Of a stretch of 25,195 bases of DNA, positions 19,101-24,970 are shown one piece after another. The stretch covers positions 1,470,889 through 1,496,083 of the forward strand of contig BLXT01005065.1 of assembly GCA_019648995.1 (NCBI GenBank). The letters are read 5' to 3'. Numbering within the stretch: position 1 is the stretch's first letter; every line of letters begins with the position of its first letter. The notes under the pieces were generated by a model, which saw only the letters and a program-made list of their open reading frames with translations, did no database searches and was not told where the DNA came from. The DNA is from Plakobranchus ocellatus (Eukaryota; Mollusca; Gastropoda; Plakobranchidae). Made by a program: the position numbers and the translations under genes.

Positions 19101-19984
19101 ATAAGCATTTAAATTTCAACTCAAGGAACTGATTTTTTCATTGAAACTCAATGAAATGTTCTTGTTTGGTGTTACTTCAAGTGATGGTCTTATGAGCCCT
19201 TTTTTTTTTAAAAAATTTTTTTTAGGGTATTACACTGCTAATGATGGGCACAGCAGATGCCTTGCCATCTGAACCATCAGAGAAGCCTGTGTTTGTGGAA
19301 GATATGAGTGAGCAACAGTTGGCATCTGCTGTGAGTTTAGTACATCTTTCTCTTGGATTCTTTTCTTTAACTTCTTGTTTGTGTTTTTTTTTTTAATCGT
19401 TTTTTTTTTTATTTTTCTCCTGAGGTTTTTGTGATTGTTTGATCATGCACATATTTTCATCAAATTTTTGTATTTTTTAATCTGTTTCATTGACAGCAGA
19501 TACCATTACTCTCTATTTGGTAGTCCTCTAGTGTTTTAGTGGGAAATTTGCTTAATTCTTTTGTCTAGTAAGTTTCCTCTCAAGAAGGCTGCAGATTAAG
19601 TACAATCCTTTTTTTGACTACTTTTGAGTGTTGTTTTTGAAATATGAAAGCTCTCTTGCTTAATTAATACTGAATTTTCAAAATTTATGTGTTTTAGGTT
19701 CTTTATGTTGTGCTGTTTTGTAAATTTTGAATAACGATAGACATTTTCACAATTTTTGCTTTTTGAAATTGTTTGAATAACTATAATTTTATATCTTTTG
19801 AGTATAACTTCTCATGCTCACATTGCACTGAAGTCAAAAGTAAAACTTTTCTTCTTTTTAATATTTTTTCGCCTGAAGCTTGACGTCCCAGCTGGATTGA
19901 CCAATCTTGGAAACACTTGCTACATGAATGCTACAGTTCAATGTCTGAGAGCTGTGCCAGAACTTAGAGATGCCCTAAAGCTGT
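235..19984 (+). CDS. USP14: USP14 deubiquitinase, 5' part (five exons, 3' end outside window)
   Basis: Proposed join is 235-250, 16010-16155, 16662-16700, 19226-19330 and 19879 to about 19984. The product is the N-terminus of ubiquitin carboxyl-terminal hydrolase 14, a cysteine protease that docks on the 26S proteasome 19S particle (Rpn1) through its ubiquitin-like domain and trims ubiquitin from substrates. Seen directly: UBL residues about 4-80 including VKWGKEKF, FKAQLFAL and GVQPSRQKVM; a linker with VFVEDMSEQQLASA; then GLTNLGNTCYMNATVQC, the USP Cys box with catalytic Cys at residue 116. Human USP14 has about 494 residues, so roughly three quarters of the protein lies beyond the window. 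All four complete introns are GT-AG and phase-compatible. No stop or frameshift lies inside the exons, so this looks like a live host gene. Exon 1 and the exon 5 donor are the least certain parts. Confidence 0.9.
775..817. repeat. Cluster of CCGTACGG-type palindromes
   Basis: CCCGTACGGG at 775-784 is a perfect 10-bp palindrome. Directly after it, 786-817 is a 32-bp near-palindrome that begins CCGTACGA and ends TCGTACGG, with only two mismatched pairs. CG-rich palindromes stand out in this AT-rich intron. It could be a transposon end, a fold-back or a protein-binding site; nothing in the sequence decides. Confidence 0.7.
938..966. repeat. (ATC)n microsatellite
   Basis: A short run of ATC triplets, about six units, then ATT. 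Confidence 0.85.
1088..1220. repeat. Three consecutive inverted repeats
   Basis: Around 1088-1101 ATCTAACGTTAGAT is a perfect 14-bp palindrome. At 1168-1184 AGCACTA and TAGTGCT flank a 3-nt loop. At 1195-1220 ACTGCACT and AGTGCAGT flank a 10-nt loop. All three lie within about 130 bp, followed by a GA-rich tract (1241-1300). No RNA family is recognised. Confidence 0.6.
1308..1350 (+). promoter_or_regulatory. TATA-like box and orphan consensus splice donor
   Basis: TATATAAG at 1308-1315 matches a strong TATA box, and CAG|GTAAGTAT with donor GT at 1343-1344 is a full-consensus splice donor. The 28-nt spacing would put a start site almost on the donor, so the two probably do not belong to one first exon. 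It could be a non-coding first exon with a start further upstream, or chance. Confidence 0.2.
1951..1996. repeat. 23-bp exact tandem duplication
   Basis: A 23-bp unit starting TCTAGGTCACTAAAC is present twice head to tail (1951-1973 and 1974-1996). Just upstream CCCTACG (1882-1888) and CGTAGGG (1905-1911) form an inverted repeat. Confidence 0.9.
2735..2921 (+). pseudogene. MADF-domain protein, 5' exon (Harbinger-associated)
   Basis: The frame at 2735-2921 reads AIINLQWRR, then PDYSNRNINNEWKKITEQVG, which matches the first half of a MADF (trihelix/Myb-like) DNA-binding domain: the Pro-Asp-Tyr, Asn-Arg and Trp-x-x-Ile positions are kept. An excellent donor GTAAGTG at 2922 follows one base into a codon. 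The exon at 6412 supplies the other two bases, and the joined protein runs VGCR-DDEARKRWKKLQNYY, exactly the middle of the MADF fold. MADF proteins are the second gene of many PIF/Harbinger transposons and help bring transposase to DNA. The usual MADF N-terminus (E-x-LI-x-LV) is poor here and the true start is not clear. It is probably a relic. Confidence 0.65.
2996..4347. mobile_element. Possible non-autonomous element with inverted ends
   Basis: TTGAAAAGTGGGACACTTTG at 2996-3015 recurs as its reverse complement at about 4328-4347 (CAAAGTGTCCCATTTTCA), with one base missing. That gives about 18 paired bases at the ends of a 1.35-kb segment with no coding potential. No clear target duplication is visible. 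The repeated 15-mer CTGTCAGTTGTGATG lies inside. Confidence 0.3.
3161..3478. repeat. 15-mer CTGTCAGTTGTGATG, three exact copies
   Basis: Copies lie at 3161-3175 (+), 3336-3350 (-) and 3464-3478 (+). The first two extend to about 20 bp as an inverted pair (ending GCGGAC, with one indel). The flanks of the third copy differ. A related, weaker copy may be at 4157-4172. Confidence 0.85.
4545..4780. repeat. (AAT)n/(AGT)n microsatellite block 1
   Basis: Degenerate ATA/AGT/AAT triplets. The longest pure AAT run is at about 4590-4635. Long translations across it are Asn/Ile/Tyr homopolymers, not genes. Confidence 0.9.
4783..5227. repeat. Direct duplication of about 150-165 bp with microsatellite spacer
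   Basis: 4783-4947 and 5081-5227 align well from TAAATTAATTAATTTATC to AACTTTCTAGAA, with small indels. The AGT/AAT triplet blocks before each copy also correspond, so the duplicated unit is about 300 bp. In addition, 4946-4970 resembles 2944-2968 (AATTTATT...TTTCACTTCA), hinting at an older third copy. Confidence 0.85.
5306..5428. repeat. (TA)n microsatellite with a 2-base assembly gap
   Basis: An almost pure AT dinucleotide run is interrupted by NN at 5384-5385, where its true length was not resolved. It lies just past the 3' end of the antisense transposase. Tyr/Ile repeat ORFs here are artefacts. Confidence 0.97.
5561..6338 (-). pseudogene. PIF/Harbinger DDE transposase (C-terminal part), broken
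   Basis: Read on the minus strand from an acceptor (ATTTTCAG, with AG at 6339-6340): YLALRESYMSLSFHF, then TVRRIIKETYQVLWTVLQ, then a frameshift near 6205. Next come CLGASDAKYNRIKKPNNSGS, FYNNKGFFSIVLLAV and VDVRSCGGYSDGRTFS, a frameshift near 5980, FVADDAFPLQENIIKPFP, and a further shift near 5810 into LFNYHLSRAR and VVKAVMVLDIFL. This is the DDE_Tnp_4 nuclease, which cuts and joins DNA. First Asp codon is at 6135-6137, second at 5866-5868 or its neighbour. About 15 residues between LSRAR and VVKAV are missing, removing the segment (normally ENAFGIL) that holds the third acidic residue. With three frameshifts and no N-terminal half, it is inactive. Confidence 0.85.
6339..6411. other. 73-bp spacer between two divergent splice acceptors
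   Basis: The left border is the acceptor of the minus-strand transposase exon and the right border the acceptor of the plus-strand MADF exon. Each strand is T-rich toward its own acceptor. The two genes are thus interleaved: each has an exon within the other's intron region. Confidence 0.55.
6412..7160 (+). pseudogene. MADF/BESS protein, 3' exon, frameshifted
   Basis: The acceptor TTTTCTTTCATAG ends at 6411. The exon starts DDEARKRWKKLQNYYFQTTH, the W-x-x-L second half of the MADF domain, then hits stops. In another frame it goes on GGKEKKWYLYDGMLF, the end of the MADF fold. A Pro/Ser/Gln-rich linker is open in the first frame (about 6650-6830). From about 6876 the BESS motif follows: GETNEDEHFFKNLIPKIKLL, then a Gln-rich tail to 7160. 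So the order MADF, linker, BESS is intact, but at least two frameshifts break it. TTAATAAAC at about 7260 could be its poly(A) signal. Together with the 5' exon this is a two-exon transposon gene, now dead. Confidence 0.7.
7668..7871 (-). pseudogene. hAT transposase C-terminal dimerisation domain
   Basis: A single open frame of 67 codons follows TTTTTTTAG (possible acceptor, AG at 7872-7873). It reads AVPNLVGCARRYIYATVSS, then ADAERSFSLYNIVLSERRR, NLPESSLKQLVFLSYSNFV and a stop at 7668-7670. This matches Dimer_Tnp_hAT, the C-terminal domain with the A/S-x-x-x-E-R-x-F-S core and the K-R-x-x-L-region helix used for dimerisation. The catalytic core that should lie upstream is not visible; a SINE occupies much of that space. 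It is a fragment, not a gene. The frame is undamaged here, so the insertion may be fairly young. Confidence 0.85.
7990..8269 (-). mobile_element. tRNA-derived SINE
   Basis: On the minus strand it starts GCCGGGCGCTTCAGTGG at 8269. It carries a polymerase III A box TGGTCTAGTGG (8245-8255) and a B box GTTTGATCCCC (8218-8228) at normal spacing, followed by a non-tRNA body of about 200 bp. This is the standard build of an animal tRNA-derived SINE. The 3' end is uncertain and could reach about 7930. It interrupts the hAT element. Not a working tRNA: the head does not fold as a complete cloverleaf. Confidence 0.75.
9071..9370. repeat. Exact 150-bp tandem duplication
   Basis: 9071-9220 and 9221-9370 are identical at every base I compared. 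The unit includes the right inverted end of the hAT element plus 85 bp of flank. It creates a spurious long ORF on both strands with a repeated peptide. Perfect identity means a very recent event or an assembly artefact. Confidence 0.97.
9464..9496. repeat. Short hairpin TTGCTGTCCAT / ATGGACAGCAA
   Basis: Two 11-nt arms separated by about 7 nt, just at the left edge of the LINE fragment. Could be a duplication during LINE insertion. Confidence 0.6.
9481..9792 (+). mobile_element. LINE (non-LTR retrotransposon) ORF C-terminus, 5' truncated
   Basis: One open frame runs QQWTAKKTNDTVLEEA, then RKRQATFFGHVMRREKLENL, GMLEGKRSRGKQREKLIEGL, SLEAIEATKDRKKWRTMIANA and a stop at 9790-9792. This is the conserved tail following the reverse transcriptase in RTE/CR1-like animal LINEs (FxGHxxRR, G-x-GRxR, DRxxWR-x-M). 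The reverse transcriptase and endonuclease are absent, as usual in 5'-truncated copies. TGATGATGAG straight after the stop resembles the simple-repeat 3' tails of RTE-type elements. The surviving frame is intact, so the copy is not very old. Clade assignment is tentative. Confidence 0.85.
9800..11930. other. Intronic DNA without recognisable gene
   Basis: AT-rich unique-looking sequence with poly(T) at about 11067-11101 and a cluster of AGATCT/TCTAGA motifs at 10838-10920. No ORF has family resemblance. Confidence 0.6.
10160..10193. repeat. Poly(C) then (CA)n
   Basis: About 19 C followed by ACACAC. ORFs through it (poly-Pro, Thr-His repeats) are artefacts. Confidence 0.95.
11937..12541. repeat. 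Diverged tandem duplication (about 0.3 kb) around an assembly gap
   Basis: Copy 1 starts TTATAAGGGATC at 11937 and copy 2 at 12221. Both end in GACTAGATCTATA. They differ at about one base in fifteen to twenty. Copy 1 contains 47 N (11983-12029) followed by a G run. Copy 2 has at that place a purine-rich tract (12270-12365). Confidence 0.92.
11983..12029. other. Assembly gap (47 N)
   Basis: Unresolved bases in a purine-rich region. From the better copy 2, the true sequence is likely somewhat longer than the placeholder. Confidence 1.
12545..16000. other. Intronic DNA without recognisable gene
   Basis: T-rich on the plus strand, with poly(T) at 13679-13697 and several ORFs of 60-75 codons that resemble nothing. 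The stretch 13800-15850 has the look of old untranslated or intronic DNA. I see no element ends. Confidence 0.6.
16010..16155 (+). CDS. USP14: USP14 exon 2 (bulk of the ubiquitin-like domain)
   Basis: The acceptor is TTATTCTAG ending at 16009 and the donor is GTAAAA at 16156. The exon starts with two bases completing a Val codon and encodes residues 6-54, containing NVKWGKEKF, ECNTEEPPELFKAQLFAL, SGVQPSRQKVM and ATGAILK. This is the beta-grasp UBL fold of USP14, closely similar to the vertebrate protein (one to three changes per ten residues by eye). The exon ends in phase 0 on Lys, so exon 3 must start on a codon boundary, as it does. The open frame runs on past the donor, but the residues there (VKDYLKNEKR...) do not resemble USP14. 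Confidence 0.95.
16156..16661 (+). other. USP14 intron 2 (506 bp)
   Basis: GTAAAA to TTCAG. AT-rich with T tracts near the acceptor and no inserted element recognised. Confidence 0.9.
16662..16700 (+). CDS. USP14: USP14 exon 3 (39-nt mini-exon, UBL)
   Basis: A long T-rich tract and acceptor TTACATTCAG (ending 16661) precede 13 codons reading DDDWGPIKNKLKD, then donor GTGAGA at 16701. Vertebrate USP14 reads DDDWGNIKIK followed by NG at this place, so this exon carries two extra residues in the loop before the next strand. Both ends are in phase 0. The exon is too short for ORF finders. The alternative of ending earlier is excluded because no GT follows IK or NK. A pogo-like transposon starts only 50 bp past the donor. 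Confidence 0.9.
17022..17040. repeat. Inverted repeat ATTACGAA / TTCGTAAT
   Basis: 8-bp arms, 3-nt loop. The same TTACGAATTTT core returns at about 17089 and 17383 within the same transposon. Confidence 0.7.
17789..17833. repeat. Perfect 21-bp hairpin with 3-nt loop
   Basis: The left arm 17789-17809 is a CT repeat ending TAGCACTG, the loop is CTT, and the right arm 17813-17833 starts CAGTGCTA and continues as a GA repeat. All 21 pairs match. Confidence 0.95.
18328..19225 (+). other. Remainder of USP14 intron 3
   Basis: T-rich sequence from the transposon to the exon 4 acceptor. No coding or RNA feature recognised. Confidence 0.8.
19226..19330 (+). CDS. USP14: USP14 exon 4 (end of UBL and linker)
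   Basis: The acceptor is a T-rich tract ending TTTTAG at 19225 and the donor is GTGAGT at 19331. The exon holds 35 codons, phase 0 at both ends, residues 68-102. It contains GITLLMMGTADALP, the last strand of the UBL with the Leu-Leu-Met-Met-Gly signature of USP14, and VFVEDMSEQQLASA, the conserved linker before the catalytic domain. Length and boundaries match the family closely. The next residue after Ala is in exon 5, where vertebrates have MELP and this gene has LDVP. Confidence 0.95.
19331..19878 (+). other. USP14 intron 4 (548 bp)
   Basis: GTGAGT to GAAG. T-rich, no inserted element recognised. Confidence 0.9.
19879..19984 (+). CDS. USP14: USP14 exon 5 (USP Cys box, catalytic Cys116)
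   Basis: The acceptor is CGCCTGAAG ending at 19878 after a T-rich tract. The 34 secure codons encode LDVPAGLTNLGNTCYMNATVQC and on to VPELRDALK (ends 19980). GLTNLGNTCYMN is the peptidase C19 Cys box, and the TGC at about 19918-19920 is the nucleophile. The 3' end is ambiguous: three overlapping GT donors start at 19983, 19985 and 19987. The middle one would give a KL-Tyr junction if the next exon begins AT or AC, comparable with the LKRY of vertebrates. The frame hits TAA at about 19996. I found no exon 6 in the remaining 5.2 kb, so the gene continues outside. Confidence 0.92.
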
Positions 19985-20334
19985 GTGTACTTTTTTAATA
20001 TCAATCTCTTTTTAATAGACAAAGCAATGACAGTTTAACAAAAAGAAAGAGTTGGTGCATGCAGTCTCTATAGTTTTTGTAAATTGAACTTCATTGTACT
20101 GTGAAATGAATTTCTACAATGGTGTTAGGCATAGAATTCTTTCTCTTGTGAGACAATTATAGGTACAGAGTTGCTGATCTGTAAAGATTTAGTGTGCCAA
20201 TGGAGCCTGAGCTGAAGAGGTGGAACTATCCTTAGATGATTAAGTAAAAAATTGGCCATGTGGCTCAGTAGCCACTTCTTGTGTATATCGTTTGTCTCGC
20301 AAGTATTCCACTTAACACTTGTGTTGCTCTGTTG

Positions 20335-20391
20335 GACTTGAGTCGAAAATGGGAACTTCTTTTCCCGTTGCTGAATTCGACTTGAGTCGAA
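20335..20391. repeat. Direct repeat GACTTGAGTCGAA
   Basis: Copies at 20335-20347 and 20379-20391. Each contains an imperfect palindrome (GACTTGAGTC). Between them GGGAA and TTCCC form a further small inverted repeat. This arrangement resembles subterminal DNA of a transposon. Confidence 0.7.
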
Positions 20392-20550
20392 TGCAAGACT
20401 AACTCAATGAAACAGGCGTTGTTTTGATATTTTACAGTGACTTTCCTTGATTGAGGGAGGTGTTTAGTTTCATTTTCACGCATGTGATCAAGAGTAGAGG
20501 CTTTAGTGTTAAAAATTGAATTTTTATCTCTTTTTTTGTTGTGATTGTAG

Positions 20551-20882
20551 AGAACATTAGATCTAGATTTGAATTTGGCTTGTACCAATGTGCCCACATC
20601 CTCCAGCCAAGATTCTGACTCTGATACCATAATTGCATGCAGCAGTGGCTCAAAATTCAATCTAGATCTAGTGACGAGGATGGGCTTAATGGGGCTCTAG
20701 TAGCATCTACATTTAGATGTAAAACAGACTCTGCCATAAGTGGGCGTGGCACCCCTGCAACTGATCAGGGAGCTGGTGATTTTCTTTGGCAGTATTTATT
20801 AGAAGAGGATCTTAACCTTGTAGAATGGAAAATAAACTATAACCCTCAAACTGTAGGTGTAATGAGCAGTTCAGAAAAATAA
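20551..20882 (+). other. Unidentified short ORF region with acceptor-like start
   Basis: TTTTTTTGTTGTGATTGTAG (ending 20550) is a good splice acceptor. After it one frame reads acidic/Ser-rich PTSSSQDSDSDT, and from 20637 another gives SSDEDGLNGALVASTFRCK and GAGDFLWQYLLEEDLNLVEW, ending at 20880-20882. It is not USP14 exon 6. An acidic, Ser-rich N-terminus is common in piggyBac-type transposases, but I see no transposase motif, so identity is open. Confidence 0.25.
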
Positions 20883-21484
20883 AAAAAATAACACACCATG
20901 AGATGAGCCAACCAAAATTTTTGGAATTTTATTTGACTTTATTTGTTTTGTTACTCGTTGATTTGCATTCAAATTTTTGTTCATTTTTGCCCCCCAAAAT
21001 TTGTAAAACTGCAAACTGTCTGCAAAACATTCAATGCAATGAAATCCACATTCTTTTCATCTAAATTTAGTCACATTAAAAGCCACAACTTCTCACACAA
21101 CCACTCAAGTCTTTCTTTTTATTTCCTTTTAAAATAAAAAAAAATTCAAGATGGCAGACCGTGCCATGTGGCCTTATTCCCATAAATTTAATCATTCAAA
21201 GTAATCTTTGGTCTGTCTTGAGTTTTGTCGCTTAAGTTTCATGACACTTTCTTGCATAGTTTAGAAGATGCAATACTTCACGTGAAACCGTCATAATTCC
21301 TTGTTTTTTTCAACAAAGGGCTCAGCAATGGGAGGTTATTTTAGATTTAAAAGCTGTAGCAATGTAAGTGTTAAGCCAGTTAATGTGTGTTTTGAAGTAG
21401 AAAAAAAATGATCAAAATTGTATTTTAAGTATGAGTTAGAAATTTTGGCCATAGACCTTATTTTCACTGACAATTATGGGTTAT

Positions 21485-21635
21485 GCAGAGCTGCCAACCA
21501 TTATGAGAAAACAAAATAAATTACGTTTTCAAGCCATATTATGCAGTATGTTTTTTAGGTAAAAATTATGATATTTCTTTCTTAGCATAAGATGAAAAAA
21601 TTATGATATTTCTTACTTTGCATAAGCTGAATTTT
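21485..21635. mobile_element. Possible DNA-transposon end with subterminal repeats
   Basis: GCAGAGCTGCCAAC at 21485-21498 looks like a hAT-type terminal sequence. It is followed by TTATG-containing repeats, of which TTATGATATTTCTT...GCATAAG occurs twice (21566 and 21601, period 35). No partner end was found. Confidence 0.35.
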
Positions 21636-22960
21636 GACTTTAATTCACTTTCATTTGCACTGAACTTTCACTTTTGCTTCTTTCACACTTCTGGTCAATA
21701 CAAATACTGCTTTAAAATTATATTTATTTTTGTTAGATTTTTGATATATGAAATGAGGGTTTGCCAAAAAGTGGGCTGTCATCATAGGTATGTGCGAAAG
21801 ATTTTCTACAAGCCCTATTTGAACAAGTTGAACTCATCAATGCATAAATTTGATTTTGTGAGTGTTATGGCATACAAAGTACTGCTTTATGTTAGAAAAA
21901 AATCACTTTTGGATGCATCCTTGCTGTCTAAATTAACCAAATAAGTTTTGAACATAACTATGATGACAAAATCACCAAAAAAGTGGTCACCCATAAAAAA
22001 ATTAAGCTCATTGACCATGAAGTGAAGAGACACAGACCAATATTTTTTACATGGATCTTCTCCTGCTATCCAAGTCTGCATGAATATTACCTCACTGGTA
22101 CTCAATTGGACTTTCCTCTTTTGTAATTGGAGATTGCTTCAAAATGCATTAAAAAAGCGTGACACAATTTGGGGGTCCACCTTTTGGCAATTGCTCATAT
22201 GATAGTTTTGAGGAATTGTCCACTTTCGATCATTGTATTCAGTGCTTACTTTCTTTTCTGCAAGCTCTCTCTTTCTCTTGGCACTTGAAATTTATCATTT
22301 CCAGGAATCCACTTCACTTATTATTATGTCAGTAGTACAATGGCCACTTGCGACAATAACAATGCTTATGTACTTCAAATAGGCCCAGTGATTTTTAAAG
22401 CAGTGATATATTTGTTCTGTTTTCACTGAGACGATGGGCTGGAACTTTTGCTAAAACTTTTGCTCCATTTCTCTCTAACAACAAGTTTTCTGGAATTCCT
22501 GAGATTGACACCTCTTATAAATCTCTATGTCCATATTTTTTTAGACTCCAATCTGTAATTAGATCTAATAGGCCAAATAGGGGTATTGAATTGTGAAGAG
22601 TCTACACTAGAGCTAAACCTAGATCTCCTACTTAGATCTATTATATTGGTTTAATTGTAATTGCTCATCAGTTGCTCTAACAGTAATGTATGGCTACAAA
22701 CAAATCTCAATTACCCTGAGGCATTCATACAAGTAACACCAATCAGGACAAAAAGAAACAAACTAAGGGGTCCGCCAAACAGTTAAATCTTGAGGACCTA
22801 CAGCCTTGTGGCCACCTGAGGTTTTTTTCATAGGTTATGCAAGGTAGTTTGAATACATTTTCTTTTCTCAGACATTATTTCGAATGTTTAAAAATTCAGA
22901 ATAATCAGTCACTTTAAAGTCACAAGTTAAAAATACCCTTTAACAAACAAAAATGAGATA

Positions 22961-23802
22961 CAGTAGACCACATCTAAACTGAAAACGGCTGATCCGAAAA
23001 AACAGCTAAACCAAAAAGAAATTGAAGAGCTTTTCCTTTTTCTTCTTATTCTTTTTTATTAAACATGTGGTAAACCTAAAGTGTTGGCTGCCTTACTATG
23101 GCTAAAGCAAAATAAAAACTACAGGGAAAGCCCAGTCACTATCCTACCAATGCATAAAATAGTCTTTTTTTTTTTTTCTCTACGCACCTTGCCCTTCCCT
23201 TTCTTTCTATCATTACTCCACGCAAACCCAATAGGCCTACTGTTACCAGTACCTCACGCTACAGCAGGCCAGGCCTGATGTCTAGCTAGGCTAGGTCCTC
23301 TGCACACACCTGCCCTTCCCTTCTCTTCCACCACTCAGTTTCGCAGCGTGCAAGACACCTCTATGTCCTGTCAGCGCAAAGCTAAGCAAACACTGTTGCA
23401 TCACAGCCTGAAATAAAGCCATCTCTCTTGTTGAGATCTTCAGTACTGGAAAACTTACGAGATGATTTAATTGTAAAAGTAAAGGACTGTAGGATCGCAA
23501 CATGTACTTAGGTGATGATGAAAGTGTGAAAGCTCTATTGTTCTAGATCAAAAGCACGCGAAAGAACCTCTTAAATGAATGGGAAAGAGAAGGAGATAGA
23601 CAGATGGATAAAAAAGAGAGAAAGATGCGTGAATAGGTGTGTGCATTTACGTTGTGTCGGAATTGGTTCAACTGAATAATTCGGGGGCTGTTACTCTTGT
23701 TTAGTAATCTTACTTCTTCAATGCGCTATGCGTAAACCAAATATGTTTAAACCAAAATAGAAATCATACTCCCTAAAATTTCGGTTTAAACGTGTTCCAC
23801 TG
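22961..23802. mobile_element. pogo/Tigger-like MITE, complete, TA-flanked
   Basis: The left end CAGTAGACCACATCTAAAC (22961) and the right end GTTTAAACGTGTTCCACTG (to 23802) are inverted repeats with a few mismatches, and both are bordered by TA (22959-22960 and 23803-23804), the Tc1/mariner-pogo target duplication. CAGTRGAMC followed by TTTAAAC is a familiar pogo/Tigger-type terminus. The 842-bp body has no transposase. Further AAACC/GGTTTAAA motifs repeat near both ends. It lies in USP14 intron 5. Confidence 0.75.
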
Positions 23803-24866
23803 TATATACATTTGATTTCAATGACATCTTCATTGCAATTTACTTTTTTTTGTAGTAGTTCATCTTGTTGGGTCAAACAATCTAGAATCTAGTTTAGATC
23901 TAGTGAACTAAGTTAAGTTGTGCTTCAATGCAAATAAACAGAGGTCCAAGGGATTTTTTTTCCATAGTCGTTTTTACTTTCAGTCATTTCTTATCTAAAA
24001 TTTATTAACTCTCAGAGCACTGGGCTAAATTATGCTGTTATTACCGTGCCACTGGCCTATTTTGGGATATTTTGAAAATGTGTCAAAGTATAAAAAATAT
24101 AACTAGCTTTATGAAATTTGGTGTACTGATAGTTTTATATTAGTATTATAATCTGTAAAATTTTGATGTCATTCTATGAAAAATTTTTTCTTCATACTTT
24201 TTTCAAAAAAGGCTGCATTTTCACTTTCAAACTTTTTTTTTCAGCCCTCTTCATTCACAACCCTTGTGTACAAAACAAAGAAAAAAGTAATCAGCAAGTT
24301 GGTTTGAGTCAAAATTATAATGATTTATCTGAAAAAGATATATATCCAACTGTCTGAATGCACTCAATAGTCAACAGTAGTTCTGTAGTAGTTCAGTGGT
24401 ACACCTCAAAGCATTAAGTATAATTGACAAATTTCATAGATCTATGTAAAAAAATGAAATTCGTGTAAAAAATGCACTCTTATCACACAAATGTAAAAAC
24501 ATACAAATTAAACAAAAATACACACTGTTACATAATCTAGATTAACTAATTTTGTGTCCCTTTGACAATTCTAGATATAGTGTTATATCTAGATCAAGAC
24601 TGACCACGTGACACCGGCTGCTCTTGGTCAAATTGTTGTAAACAGTAAAATCATGCACGTCTAGTTTGATCTTATAATAAAGAGCAGATGCTCTGAGTCT
24701 GACCTTGGGACATTGCAGCATCTACTGTAGATCCATAGTTATAATCATTTTTGTGTCTTGCTCTTTGGCTGACTCAGTGTCCCTCATCCTGGCTTTTCTG
24801 AATCAAAGCTCCTTTTCCTGGTGTTCTTTATATTTACACTCATCAGTGAGACCATGCAATATAGAA

Positions 24867-24970
24867 GCAGACCTGCCAACTTTCCGTTTTCGCCGGGAAA
24901 AATTCCGGTGGAGTCCTATAAATTCCGCTTTCCGGGCAGCCCTGCTAAAATCCCGTTCAGTTATCCCGGT
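24867..24970. mobile_element. Possible DNA-transposon end with CCGG subterminal repeats
   Basis: GCAGACCTGCCAAC at 24867-24880 matches the motif at 21485 in 13 of 14 bases. It is followed by several TTCCGG/CCGGG motifs, a GC-rich patch unlike its surroundings. This is the usual look of a hAT or P-type terminus; the other end would lie outside. Confidence 0.35.

Noticed and set aside
20253..20270. A-box-like TGGCTCAGTAG suggesting a second tRNA SINE
   Set aside because: No matching B box at the right distance.
21603..21944. 113-codon ORF on +
   Set aside because: It starts in transposon-like subterminal repeats and resembles no family I can name.
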